From Thermodesulfobacteriota bacterium (GTDB lineage: Bacteria > Desulfobacterota > QYQD01): a DNA stretch of 64,000 nt. Position 1 is the first letter of the stretch, and each line of letters starts with the position of its first letter. Both the position numbers and the translations under genes were made by a program. This document shows positions 45,841 to 54,556 of the stretch, piece by piece. The stretch is from assembly GCA_031082315.1 (NCBI GenBank), contig JAVHLC010000008.1:1-64000 (forward strand). The letters run 5' to 3'. The notes under the pieces are model-generated. The model was not told the origin of the DNA, ran no database searches, and saw only the letters and a program-made list of their open reading frames with translations.

Positions 45841-46006
45841 GATTAGTTTTCATCCGGAAACTATCGTTTCCGAATGAAAGCTTTCAGCGATCAGCGTTCA
45901 GCCGTCAGCAAAAAATAAGACAAACAACGTCTTAAGCTGAAAGCTGATAGCTGACTGCTGACCGCTCCATCCGGAAATCTCGCGTTTCCGGATGAACACT
46001 AATTAA
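45841..46006. repeat. Repeat family A, copy 4
   Basis: The best-preserved copy. TTTTCATCCGGAAACTATCG at one end and GCGTTTCCGGATGAACACTA at the other are inverted. The core has AAGACAAACAACGTCTTAAG and repeats of TCAGC. Non-coding between hisI and lpxC. Confidence 0.8.
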
Positions 46007-46115
46007 AGGGTAAGCAGGCGATTGTCAACCAAAAACTGCCCTGGAGTAAGCGCGTACCTATTCCCGAGGGTTATTTACCGATGATTTACGGAGAGTGCTT
46101 GCTTAGTCGGACAGA

Positions 46116-47042
46116 CTAGAATGGGGCCGCAGGGGCGACTACATTGACATACCCCACACCGGGTTGCGGATTGTGTTGCCCAAGAAACCCCGCACACTCG
46201 ACCCAGCGTCCCGTTTGCATGGCTATTTTCTGAAGCAGGCGGTGGTGTAGCGCATGTCCGGATTTATGGACTACAATGTGTCCCAGGATCGGCTTGCCGA
46301 GGAGCGCTATATCTCCAAGTAAGTCCAGGATCTTGTGACGGACAAACTCGTTCTCAAATCTCAGGCCGCCTTCGTTGAGAATAGAAGAGTCGTCCATGAC
46401 GATAGCATTGTCGAGAGAGCCTCCTAAGGCAAAGCCGTTTTCCTTAAGATTTTGGACTTCGTACAGGAAACCGAAGGTCCGGGCATTTGCAATTTCCTGG
46501 CAGAACGTCTCTTCTGAGAAGGCCATGCTATAAGATTGCTGTTGTATAAGGGGATGATTAAAATCAATGCTGTATGTGATCTTCAGGGAGTCGTCCGGAT
46601 ATATAGATAGAGTTTTATCTTCACAACGAACCTGGATAGGTTCGGTTATCTTAATATATACCCTTTTTTCTCTTTGTTTGACCGGCCTGGCCTTATTCAG
46701 CATAAGGACAAATGGCGCGGCGCTTCCATCCAGACTGGGAACCTCCGGGCCGTCTATCTCGACGAGCGCATTATCTATTCCCATACCCATAAAGGCCGCC
46801 ATAAGGTGTTCCACAGTAGCCACACTGGCATCTCCCACGCCCAATGTAGTGGCCAGGGTTGTGTCTGTTATATGCTTGTAATGAGCGGGAACTGATGGCT
46901 TGCCCGGCAGGTCGGTGCGTCTGAAGATAATCCCGGTATTAGCCGGAGCAGGTTTAATGATTAGATTAACCTCTAATCCGTTATGCAGGCCTATTCCTGA
47001 ACATCTTACTTCTTGAGTTATGGTATGCTGATAAGGTGACAA
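46116..47042 (-). CDS. lpxC: UDP-3-O-acyl-N-acetylglucosamine deacetylase
   Basis: 308 residues. The committed step of lipid A synthesis, a Zn deacetylase. SGIGLHNGLEV, VATVEHLMAAF (His ligand), NARTFGFLYEVQNLKENGFA and FVRHKILDLLGDIALLG (His and Asp ligands) are all present. Stand-alone, with no FabZ fusion. The start TTG 47042 follows an AAGGG SD. It shows the organism is an LPS-making Gram-negative. Confidence 0.96.
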   Translation of the reverse strand: MSPYQHTITQEVRCSGIGLHNGLEVNLIIKPAPANTGIIFRRTDLPGKPSVPAHYKHITDTTLATTLGVGDASVATVEHLMAAFMGMGIDNALVEIDGPEVPSLDGSAAPFVLMLNKARPVKQREKRVYIKITEPIQVRCEDKTLSIYPDDSLKITYSIDFNHPLIQQQSYSMAFSEETFCQEIANARTFGFLYEVQNLKENGFALGGSLDNAIVMDDSSILNEGGLRFENEFVRHKILDLLGDIALLGKPILGHIVVHKSGHALHHRLLQKIAMQTGRWVECAGFLGQHNPQPGVGYVNVVAPAAPF

Positions 47043-47278
47043 AGTAAACCCTTTCTAATAAAAGTTACTCAGTGTATATGCAATACTCGTGCCTATGTTA
47101 GTTAAGATGGCCCCTGATAATTATTTGCCGTTATTTCAAATTGTTATGTGATAGCTTTCCGGGTGTTTTTTCTATAGCTTCCATAAAACTGTTCTTCTGG
47201 TTACGGCCACCTGTGTCGAAAAGGACACGACAGGCGCGTAGGTTATGTACTTTTTATAACAAGTTGCCATAAGGCGCC

Positions 47279-47860
47279 TCATTGTGCTTTTACCCAGTCT
47301 TCAGGTGTATTAATATTAATACAGGAACGCATCTCCGGATCGATTTCAGATAACTCCGCCCCGGTTATGGTTTTTATTCTAACCCGGTTATAAAAACCGG
47401 TAGTCTTAAGCTGGTCGGCGATAAGGTCTTCATGAATGTAATCGAGACATCTTCGGGCATATACGGCATGGAGCGGCTCATAACCACCGGAGATAAGCGG
47501 TACAATGACATCCCGTTTTGGACTTGTCTGCTTCAGGATGTAATCAATGACCTCTTTCTTCAAAAAGGGCATGTCACAGGCCACAACAAAGGCATGGGAC
47601 GAGGCGGCATAAAAAAGACCGGTGTAAAGTCCGCCCAAAGGGCCTTTTCCTTTTATGAGGTCGGTTACTACCTTAACGCCTAGAAAGGAATAAGCGCATG
47701 GGTGGTTGGTCACCACGATTAACTCATCGAATATGTCTTTCAGAACCTCACAGATGTGACCTATAATAGGCCTGCCTTCCAGCGCCAGCAGGGCCTTATT
47801 TTCTTTCATCCGCTCACTTTTCCCGCCGGCCAGTATTATGGCAGTCATTTTTTGGACCAT
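47279..47860 (-). CDS. mobA: Molybdenum cofactor guanylyltransferase
   Basis: 193 residues. It adds GMP to molybdopterin to make the guanine dinucleotide cofactor used by formate dehydrogenases and related enzymes. MTAIILAGGKSERMKENKAL is the LAGGxSxRM-x-x-K nucleotide loop, and VVACDMPFLKKEV the metal-binding motif. I take the ATG at 47860, which overlaps the era stop (TAATG). No mobB is near. Confidence 0.9.
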   Translation of the reverse strand: MVQKMTAIILAGGKSERMKENKALLALEGRPIIGHICEVLKDIFDELIVVTNHPCAYSFLGVKVVTDLIKGKGPLGGLYTGLFYAASSHAFVVACDMPFLKKEVIDYILKQTSPKRDVIVPLISGGYEPLHAVYARRCLDYIHEDLIADQLKTTGFYNRVRIKTITGAELSEIDPEMRSCININTPEDWVKAQ

Positions 47861-48762
47861 TAGTATCCTAGTTGCTTGATAATCTCCGGACTCTTTGCCC
47901 AGCCTTTGCGTATCTTGACCCACAGCCTGAGGAAGACCTTTGTGCCGACCATAACCTCTATCTCCCTGCGGGCGGACTCACCAATTTTCTTAAGCAGGCT
48001 GCCGCCCTTACCGATCACGATACCTTTCTGTGAATCCTTCTCCACATAAATTGTAGCGGAGATGGATGTGATCTGTTTTTCGGCATTTTCCTTGAATTCA
48101 TCAATAATTACTGCCGTGGCATAGGGAATTTCCTGGCCGGTCAAGAGAAATATTTTTTCGCGGATAATCTCAGCGGCAATAAAGCGTTCCGGCTGATCGG
48201 TAATCATGTCCGCCGGATAATAAGGAACTCCGGCCGGTATGAGTGTAAGCATATCCGTCAACAGGAGATCCACGCCCTCTCCGGTCAGAGCGGATACGGG
48301 AACAATGGCCTTGAAGTCATAAATATCTTTATACTGCGCAATTAACGGCAAAAGGGTTTCCTTTTTTATCAGGTCTATCTTGTTGATAGCCAGGATGACG
48401 GGGGTAGGGATATTGTGCAGCTTTTCGATAACCAGCGCCGTATCATTACCAAATGGATGGAGACCGGCATCTACGGTCAGGAGGACGACGTCAACCTCGC
48501 GCAAGGTATCTACGGCAGCCTTCACCATGAATTCGCCCAGGACATTTTTGGCCTTGTGGATACCCGGTGTATCCAGGAAGATAATCTGATATTCCGATTG
48601 GGTCAGGATTCCTAATATCCTGTTTCGTGTCGTCTGGGGGCGGGGAGAGACTATGGCCGTCTTTTGCCCTAAAAACCGGTTAAGGAGCGTGGATTTACCT
48701 ACATTGGGGGCGCCAATAATGGCCACATATCCGGACTTGAAATCTTTAACCTCGTGTGACAT
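47860..48762 (-). CDS. era: GTPase Era
   Basis: 300 residues. The P-loop is AIIGAPNVGKSTLLNR, then TTRNRILGILTQ, DTPGIH and NKIDLI; a KH domain at the C-terminus (about 215-290, GSLLKKIGESARREIEVMVG). It binds 16S rRNA during 30S maturation. ATG 48762 has a G-rich SD (GGGGGGA) and gives the right length. Its start overlaps the radical SAM gene by 17 bases. Confidence 0.95.
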   Translation of the reverse strand: MSHEVKDFKSGYVAIIGAPNVGKSTLLNRFLGQKTAIVSPRPQTTRNRILGILTQSEYQIIFLDTPGIHKAKNVLGEFMVKAAVDTLREVDVVLLTVDAGLHPFGNDTALVIEKLHNIPTPVILAINKIDLIKKETLLPLIAQYKDIYDFKAIVPVSALTGEGVDLLLTDMLTLIPAGVPYYPADMITDQPERFIAAEIIREKIFLLTGQEIPYATAVIIDEFKENAEKQITSISATIYVEKDSQKGIVIGKGGSLLKKIGESARREIEVMVGTKVFLRLWVKIRKGWAKSPEIIKQLGY

Positions 48763-49759
48763 GGAAATCCCCCCGGCCAAGACTCTGATCGGTCCATACC
48801 TTCAATGACCGTATGGCGCTTTTTTTTTGCAGGTCAGCAAGGACGCGTTTTTTAAAGCCGGTCAACAAGGAAACGTCAGACGGCGCGATCCATATCCCGA
48901 CTTCATCCGAACCGCGAAAAGGCTCTAATTTTTTCATCAAGTCATTTTTAAAGACTTCAGCCCTGACTATCTGACCGAATGCCGGATGATAAGGGCCGGC
49001 GATAAGATTCTTCTCCAGACCGGCGTCTGCCTGGAGACCCATGCGGATGACGGCAATGCCTCTTTCCCGGCCAAGGATGAATATATCCCGGCATATCTCT
49101 ACAGCTTCCTCGAGCGTAAGCGGATGGTATTCTCCTTTTTGGTAAAGGTCGGCTAAGACCGTCCCCCTTAAGACCAGCGTAGGATAGATACGCATGAAGT
49201 CCGGCTTATGAGCGAAGAGTGGTTCGAGGGCGCCGAGGATTTCCCTGCGGTCTTCGCCGGGCAAGCCGATCATAATCTGTGCCCCCACCTGGAATCCAGC
49301 CTCCTTAAGCATTCGAACGGCCCGTAGATTGTCCCGGGAGGTGTGTCCGCGGCGCGTCCTGTCCAGTACGGCGTCATTCATGGATTGGATGCCCAGTTCC
49401 ACGGTCTTTACCGGGTATTTCCTGAGCAGCGTGATCTCTTCCGTATTGATATAATCAGGTCTTGTGGAAAGGCGGACAGAATGGACTTTTTTTTCTTCCC
49501 AGAAAGGCAGCACCACAGAGAGGGTTTCTTCTTGAAGGGCGGTATCCAGGCCGGTGAATGTCCCGCCGTAAAAGGCTACCTGGGTCTCTGTCCTTTGCGC
49601 CTTTCTTTTCCTGTTCAGCCCTTCTTCAATAGTAGATGCCACCCATTTTGCCGTTATGGGTGAGATATCCTGGCCGGTTATGTTGGGCTGATTACAGAAG
49701 ATGCATTTTTGGGGGCATCCCTGGTGAGAGATGAAGATGGGTATGATATACGGATTCAT
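48746..49759 (-). CDS. Radical SAM protein (Elp3-like)
   Basis: 337 residues. GCPQKCIFCNQPN is the CxxxCxxC iron-sulfur motif (about 15-23), with AFYGGTFTGLDTALQ and TVELGIQSMNDAVLDRTRRGHT following, the pattern of the Elp3/MiaB-type superfamily. The gene sits between rnc and era, as in other Desulfobacterota. No acetyltransferase domain is fused, so its substrate is unknown; tRNA modification is likely. Confidence 0.85.
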   Translation of the reverse strand: MNPYIIPIFISHQGCPQKCIFCNQPNITGQDISPITAKWVASTIEEGLNRKRKAQRTETQVAFYGGTFTGLDTALQEETLSVVLPFWEEKKVHSVRLSTRPDYINTEEITLLRKYPVKTVELGIQSMNDAVLDRTRRGHTSRDNLRAVRMLKEAGFQVGAQIMIGLPGEDRREILGALEPLFAHKPDFMRIYPTLVLRGTVLADLYQKGEYHPLTLEEAVEICRDIFILGRERGIAVIRMGLQADAGLEKNLIAGPYHPAFGQIVRAEVFKNDLMKKLEPFRGSDEVGIWIAPSDVSLLTGFKKRVLADLQKKSAIRSLKVWTDQSLGRGDFHVTRG

Positions 49760-50487
49760 TGACTTTTTGCGAGATCTTTAATTTTGACGGCTGCGAGTTT
49801 TTTCAGGGCGTTCTGGGCGGCCTTTTGTTCGGCCGCTTTCTTATTTTTGCCCATTCCACGGGCCAATATTCCCCCGTTAAGTTTAACGCCTATGGCAAAC
49901 CTTTTCTGATGTTCGGGCCCTGATTCTTTCAATACGACATATTCCGGTATCGCCTTGAATTCCTCCTGTGTATATTCCTGCAGCTGGCTCTTAAAATCCA
50001 GCAGAGATCTTCTGCTGATTGACGCGGGGAGAAACGGCAGAAAATGTTTTTTTACCAGATTGTGTACCGGTTCCAGTCCGCCGTCAAGATAGATAGCAGC
50101 CAGGAGCGCCTCATAGGTATCGGCCAATATGGAATTTTTAGCGCGACCTCCGGATAATTCTTCGCCTTTGCCCAATAGCAGAAACTTCCCCAGGTTTAAT
50201 TTTTTGGCCAATTGGGAGAGGCTGTTTTCACTGACCATGTTGGCCTTTAACTGGGACAGGGTGCCTTCTTCGTAATCCGGATATTTAACAAAAAGGAGAT
50301 GACCGACGGCCAACCCCAGTACGGCATCCCCCAGAAATTCAAGACATTCGTTGTTTGCCGGTTTTGATGTCTGTTCATAGCTGTATGAGCGATGTACAAG
50401 GGCCTGATTCAGGAGCATTTTATCTTTAAAAATATAGGAAATTTTCTTTTCGAGACCGTGTAAAATTTTTTCCCGCATTGATTCCAT
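49756..50487 (-). CDS. rnc: Ribonuclease III
   Basis: 243 residues. NECLEFLGDAVLGLAVGHLL is the RNase III signature (catalytic Asp and Glu, about 43-62). A double-stranded RNA-binding domain ends it (about 160-230, FKSQLQEYTQEEF...NKKAAEQKAAQNALKKL). It processes rRNA and structured mRNAs. Overlaps the next gene by four bases (ATGA). Confidence 0.95.
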   Translation of the reverse strand: MESMREKILHGLEKKISYIFKDKMLLNQALVHRSYSYEQTSKPANNECLEFLGDAVLGLAVGHLLFVKYPDYEEGTLSQLKANMVSENSLSQLAKKLNLGKFLLLGKGEELSGGRAKNSILADTYEALLAAIYLDGGLEPVHNLVKKHFLPFLPASISRRSLLDFKSQLQEYTQEEFKAIPEYVVLKESGPEHQKRFAIGVKLNGGILARGMGKNKKAAEQKAAQNALKKLAAVKIKDLAKSQ

Positions 50488-50535
50488 GGCAATTAAACAT
50501 ACTTATTGCGCTTGTCCTGTATTGTCAAGGCCATA

Positions 50536-50574
50536 AAAAACCAGGCCATCCCTAAGGCGGATGGCCTGGTTTTT
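50536..50574 (-). terminator. Terminator after the HU gene (bidirectional)
   Basis: A 16-bp stem (50536-50551 with 50559-50574), T-tracted on both strands. On the minus strand it ends HU and separates it from rnc. Confidence 0.85.
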
Positions 50575-50600
50575 ATACAAGTTATTGATAACGGATCTTA

Positions 50601-50873
50601 TTACTTTATATGGCCTTTCAGGTCTTTCCCGGGCCTGAACTTGACCACCTTGGACGCCTTAATCTTGATCGGCTGACCGGTTTGAGGATTGCGCCCTGTC
50701 CTGGCCTTACGTTTGGAGACACTAAAGGTGCCGAAACCGGTAAGCGCCATTCTGCCTTCTTTTTTGAGGACTTCTTTGACGGCGCCAAGAAGAGTATTAA
50801 TGGCCTTTTCTGCTTCTACCTTTTTTATCCCCACTTCTTCGGCTACTTTTGCAACTAATTCCGCTTTGGTCAT
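50601..50873 (-). CDS. hup: DNA-binding protein HU
   Basis: 90 residues. MTKAELVAKVAEEVGIKKVE starts it and GFGTFSVSKRKARTGRNPQT is the DNA-binding arm signature. It is a nucleoid protein that bends and compacts DNA. Start ATG 50873. Single gene with its own terminator. Confidence 0.96.
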   Translation of the reverse strand: MTKAELVAKVAEEVGIKKVEAEKAINTLLGAVKEVLKKEGRMALTGFGTFSVSKRKARTGRNPQTGQPIKIKASKVVKFRPGKDLKGHIK

Positions 50874-51224
50874 AATTTATTCTCCCCCTTAATTATTATT
50901 AATTTGGTTAGCCTGCTAACCTTGGTGGCCCTATGTGTACTTACCTTAAGCCGGAGTATTCGCTAAAAAGCAGCCTATATCTTTATAATTAAAGATTGCT
51001 GGGACAAATATCACATCTACATTAGGATTTCAACAAAAAAAACAGCAAGATAATCTTTTTTATTTTTCACAGTCATGGGTCAGCGCATTTAATATTAAAA
51101 GTAGCGGGCTGCAATAGAGGGGGCGGCTGAAGTATCTAGGCCATTTTACTTGGAAATCAGGACATTAACGTTGACAGGCATAGATAAAAATATTATCTTG
51201 ATCCCGGTTTACAGGGGGTAGCAG
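50874..51224. other. Divergent intergenic region between HU and gmhA
   Basis: No gene. The minus-strand side carries the HU leader (SD AAGGGGGA); the plus side has the gmhA promoter. The middle (50940-51120) is unassigned. Confidence 0.4.
51171..51199 (+). promoter_or_regulatory. Sigma-70 promoter of gmhA
   Basis: TTGACA (51171-51176), 17-bp spacer, TATCTT (51194-51199), about 25 bases before the GTG start at 51225. Confidence 0.65.
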
Positions 51225-51797
51225 GTGGATCATATTATCCGGCGGAGTTTACAGGATTCCCTGAGAATAAAGGAAAAATTTATCCTGGACCATGCCGATC
51301 GAATTAAAGAATTGGCCGTGTGGATTGCAGAGGCCTTCGGCCGCGGCGGGAAACTGCTTATCTTCGGCAATGGCGGCAGTGCGGCTGATGCCCAGCATAT
51401 AGCCGCAGAGTTTGTCAACCGCTTTATGATCGAAAGACCGCCCCTGCCCGCCTTAGCCTTAACCACCGATACATCGATTTTGACCAGTATCAGTAATGAT
51501 TATGACTATAGCGAGGTATTTGCCAAGCAGGTAAGGGCCCTTGGTCGCAAAGGAGATATTGCCCTGGGTATCAGCACCAGCGGTAATTCGCCCAACGTAG
51601 TCAAGGGACTGGAAGTGTCCGGAGAGATGGGGATTAAAACCGTGGCCCTGGCCGGGAAGGATGGCGGCAGGATAGCCGGGATGTCTGACCTGGCATTTGT
51701 CGTCTCTTCTGACCGGGTACCGCGCGTGCAGGAGGCGCATGGTCTGTTCGGGCACATTCTCTGTGAGCTGGTGGATTATATCCTTTTCCAACGTTGA
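51225..51797 (+). CDS. gmhA: Phosphoheptose isomerase
   Basis: 190 residues. SIS-domain enzyme turning sedoheptulose 7-phosphate to heptose 7-phosphate for the LPS core. GKLLIFGNGGSAADAQHIAA and GISTSGNSPNVVKGL are the SIS motifs; EAHGLFGHILCELVDY ends it with the metal and catalytic residues. GTG 51225 is the start. Fits with lpxC. Confidence 0.94.
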   Translation: MDHIIRRSLQDSLRIKEKFILDHADRIKELAVWIAEAFGRGGKLLIFGNGGSAADAQHIAAEFVNRFMIERPPLPALALTTDTSILTSISNDYDYSEVFAKQVRALGRKGDIALGISTSGNSPNVVKGLEVSGEMGIKTVALAGKDGGRIAGMSDLAFVVSSDRVPRVQEAHGLFGHILCELVDYILFQR

Positions 51798-51800
51798 CGG

Positions 51801-51929
51801 CTTCGTAAAAAGTAACAAATTACCGCAGAGGTCGCAGAGAACGCGGAGATAACATATCGAATAGTTTATATTTTTTCTCTGCGGCCTCTGCGTGCTCTGC
51901 GGTGAAAAGGCTTCTTTACGAATTCATCA
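51801..51929. repeat. Repeat family C, copy 1
   Basis: CTTCGTAAAAAGTAAC...ACCGCAGAGGTCGCAGAGAAC and ...TCTGCGGTGAAAAGGCTTCTTTACGAATTCATCAA form an imperfect inverted repeat of about 130 bp. A second copy is at 52943-53083 in the same orientation. Confidence 0.75.
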
Positions 51930-51987
51930 ACGTTCGTCTGCATAAATTAGCCGTTTTATCATCTCTACATCGGGCCGGACTTAAGGT

Positions 51988-52941
51988 ATGAAACAAAAAA
52001 TTAGGCCGATTGACACTGGAAAGATCAAGACCTATAGTCTCAAAGAAAGAGAGAGCAAGGTTTCCCGGGAACATTTTGGCCGGGTCTTGCCTCCCGGGGC
52101 CCGGTTCTCTGATTTTTTGCAGTCATTGCCCGATATCTTGGCAGGCAGTGACTTGCGCGCCATTGTAAAAAGGGTGGCAGAGGCGGTTCGTAACGGCAGA
52201 CCCGTCCTTATTGGGATGGGCGCCCATGTTATAAAGGTGGGCCTGAATCCCATCCTGATCGCCCTTATGGAAAAGGGCGTTGTTTCCGGTCTGGCCGTAA
52301 ACGGGGCCTGTATTATCCACGACACAGAAATAGCCATGGTAGGCCGGACCTCCGAGGATGTGGCTGTGGCGCTGGGCGGCGGCGATTTTGGCATGGCTGA
52401 GGAAACGGCTGGTTTTCTAAACGAGGCTATAACCCGGGGGGCAGAGGAAGGTCTGGGGCTTGGTGAAGCAGTGGGCAGAAGGATATTGGAAAGCGGCTTA
52501 CCTTACGCCCACCTGAGTTTGCTGGCCACAGCAGCCAGACTGGATATCCCGCTGACGGTTCACGTGGCAATCGGCGCTGATATCATCCATATGCATCCAA
52601 AGGCCGACGGCGCAGCTATAGGGAAGACCAGTCTCCATGACTTTAGGGTTTTTTGCAGTTTAGTGGCTATGCTGGATGGCGGGGTATATTTTAATATCGG
52701 TTCAGCGGTAATCCTCCCGGAGGTCTTTTTAAAGGCCCTTAGTGTGGCCCGGAACCTCGGCCACGAGGTGAAACAGTTTACAACCGTGAATATGGACTTT
52801 ATCCGCCATTACCGGCCCATGACTAATGTGGTTTCCCGGCCCACAATGGATGGCGGCCAGGGTTATTGTCTGGTCGGACACCACGAGATTATGGTGCCGC
52901 TCCTGGCTGCGGCCATACTGGAAGAATTGCAGATAAGCTAA
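51988..52941 (+). CDS. Conserved protein of unknown function flanked by repeat family C
   Basis: 317 residues. Soluble alpha/beta pattern: RPVLIGMGAHVIKVGLNPIL, VALGGGDFGMAEETAGFLNE, SLLATAARLDIPLTVHVAIG, HPKADGAAIGKTSLHDFR. The glycine-rich stretches could bind a nucleotide; a deoxyhypusine-synthase-like fold is possible, but the signature is not clear. No start conflict; ATG at 51988. It sits between two copies of a repeat and is followed by an FmdB gene and hemC. Confidence 0.7.
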   Translation: MKQKIRPIDTGKIKTYSLKERESKVSREHFGRVLPPGARFSDFLQSLPDILAGSDLRAIVKRVAEAVRNGRPVLIGMGAHVIKVGLNPILIALMEKGVVSGLAVNGACIIHDTEIAMVGRTSEDVAVALGGGDFGMAEETAGFLNEAITRGAEEGLGLGEAVGRRILESGLPYAHLSLLATAARLDIPLTVHVAIGADIIHMHPKADGAAIGKTSLHDFRVFCSLVAMLDGGVYFNIGSAVILPEVFLKALSVARNLGHEVKQFTTVNMDFIRHYRPMTNVVSRPTMDGGQGYCLVGHHEIMVPLLAAAILEELQIS

Positions 52942-52942
52942 G

Positions 52943-53083
52943 TTTGATGAACTCGTAAAAAGTAAAATTTTACCGCAGAGATCGCCGAGAACGCTGAGAT
53001 AACATATTGAATAGTTTACAGTTTTTCTCTGCGCACTCTGCGTGCTCAGCGGTGAAAAGGCTTTTTTACGAATTGATCAAGTT
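52943..53083. repeat. Repeat family C, copy 2
   Basis: Same layout as 51801-51929, with ACCGCAGAGATCGCCGAGAA and TCAGCGGTGAAAAGGCTTTT. Related fragments occur at about 61624-61660. Confidence 0.75.
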
Positions 53084-53108
53084 TGATAATCTTTAGAAGG
53101 AGTAAGGA

Positions 53109-53327
53109 ATGCCTATCTTTGAATTTCACTGTCTGGACTGTGGAAAAGACTTTGAGACCTTAGTGCTCAGTAAATCAGACCGGATTGATTGCCCCAAGTG
53201 TCATAGCGCCCATTTAGAGAAGCTGATGTCCTCCTGCGCCTTTAAAAGCGGGAGCAAGTTTACCGGCACGGCCGGCTCAAGCAGCTGTACAAGCTGCTCC
53301 AGCAAATCGTGCAGCACGTGTCATTAA
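53109..53327 (+). CDS. FmdB-family zinc ribbon protein (second copy)
   Basis: 72 residues. MPIFEFHCLDCGKDFETLVL and CPKCHS give the zinc ribbon. The tail is rich in Ser and Cys (SSSCTSCSSKSCSTCH), which may add metal-binding sites. SD GAAGGAG 9 bases before ATG. It ends at a strong terminator just before hemC. Related to the gene at 30218. Confidence 0.85.
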   Translation: MPIFEFHCLDCGKDFETLVLSKSDRIDCPKCHSAHLEKLMSSCAFKSGSKFTGTAGSSSCTSCSSKSCSTCH

Positions 53328-53340
53328 TATTGAACATATT

Positions 53341-53377
53341 CCGGCAGCCTTCCTGAGGCGGGGACTGCCGGTTTTTT
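53341..53377 (+). terminator. Intrinsic terminator after the FmdB gene
   Basis: CCGGCAG (53341-53347) with CTGCCGG (53365-53371), then TTTTTT. Confidence 0.85.
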
Positions 53378-53412
53378 ATGTTTTTTGCCCGATTAAGATA
53401 AGGACCTTGAAT

Positions 53413-54357
53413 ATGCCTTTTGACCTGAAAAACATACGCATCGGAACCCGGGGCAGCGCCCTGGCCATGACCCAATCTACATGGGTTAAGAATGAGATCG
53501 AGGCCAGATTGCCGGATTCCCGGGTCTCCCTGGTTAAGATAACCACTCAGGGAGATAAAATATTGGACGTTCCTCTGGCCAAGGTCGGTGGAAAGGGTCT
53601 TTTTGTCAAGGAGATTGAAGAAGCCCTTTTACGGGGCGAGATTGATCTGGCTGTGCACAGTATGAAGGATGTCCCTACGGATTTGCCGGATGAACTTCAT
53701 ATCGGCATCACAACAAAAAGGGAAGACCCCCGTGACGTGCTTATTACTCAAGGGGGAGAAAAACTCGACGGCCTTCCTTTAAAGGCCCGGATCGGCACGA
53801 GCAGCCTGCGACGCAGCGCCCAACTCCTGGCCCATCGGGGAGATTTTGAGATCATTTCACTCCGGGGGAACCTGGATACGCGTATACGGAAACTAAAGAC
53901 AGAGTCCCTGCACGCGGTAATTGTGGCCGCGGCTGGTATCAATCGTATGGGCATTAAAGACGTGATTACTGAATATCTGCCGGTTGAGATTATGCTGCCG
54001 GCTATTGGGCAGGGGGCGCTCGGTATTGAACTCCGTCGTGAAGATAAAGACCTCCTGGAGGCCATTTCTTTCTTGAATCATATCGAAACGGCAATAACTG
54101 TGCGGGCTGAACGAGCGTATCTAAAAAGGCTTGAGGGCGGCTGTCAGGTGCCGATCGGGGCCTTTGGAGAGATACTGGATGGGCGGCTTAGCCTGCGCGG
54201 TATCGTGGCCGACCCTTCAGGCGTGCGCTTTTTTAAAAAGGACATGATCGGCTCGCTAAGTGATCCGGAAGGGCTGGGAACGGTCCTGGCCGAGGATATT
54301 TTGGATATGGGCGCACGGCAGGTGCTGGAAGAGGTATATAAACGAACTCTGAATTAG
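53413..54357 (+). CDS. hemC: Hydroxymethylbilane synthase (porphobilinogen deaminase)
   Basis: 314 residues. It links four porphobilinogens into hydroxymethylbilane. IRIGTRGSALAMTQSTWVKN starts it. HSMKDVPTDLPDELHIGITT has the catalytic Asp, and ERAYLKRLEGGCQVPIGAFG carries the cofactor-binding Cys. ATG 53413 (with AGGA about 9 bases upstream) rather than the TTG at 53407. Its stop (TAG 54355-54357) lies at the edge of repeat family A copy 5. Confidence 0.95.
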   Translation: MPFDLKNIRIGTRGSALAMTQSTWVKNEIEARLPDSRVSLVKITTQGDKILDVPLAKVGGKGLFVKEIEEALLRGEIDLAVHSMKDVPTDLPDELHIGITTKREDPRDVLITQGGEKLDGLPLKARIGTSSLRRSAQLLAHRGDFEIISLRGNLDTRIRKLKTESLHAVIVAAAGINRMGIKDVITEYLPVEIMLPAIGQGALGIELRREDKDLLEAISFLNHIETAITVRAERAYLKRLEGGCQVPIGAFGEILDGRLSLRGIVADPSGVRFFKKDMIGSLSDPEGLGTVLAEDILDMGARQVLEEVYKRTLN

Positions 54358-54543
54358 TTTTTACCCGGAAATCCAAAAATTCCGGACGGAGCAGTCAGCA
54401 TGAAGCCGGTTCACCGTTGACTGTTGACCGTTTACTGAAAGAAAATGTCGGACAACGGTTAACGGTTAACGGATAGCAAAAATGCTGATGGCTGAATGCG
54501 TGAATCCGAAGACGGTAGTTTCCGGATGAACTCTGAGAATTAA
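54351..54543. repeat. Repeat family A, copy 5 (diverged core)
   Basis: Ends TTTTTACCCGGAAATCC and GTTTCCGGATGAACTCTGAG. The inner part differs from the other copies and instead carries AACGGTTAACGGTTAACGG and related inverted strings. It lies between hemC and cobA-hemD. Confidence 0.65.
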
Positions 54544-54556
54544 TGGAAAAATAACG

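Noticed and set aside
51801-53083. Repeat family C as a CRISPR array
   Set aside because: Only two long copies separated by a gene; no short regularly spaced direct repeats or cas genes.
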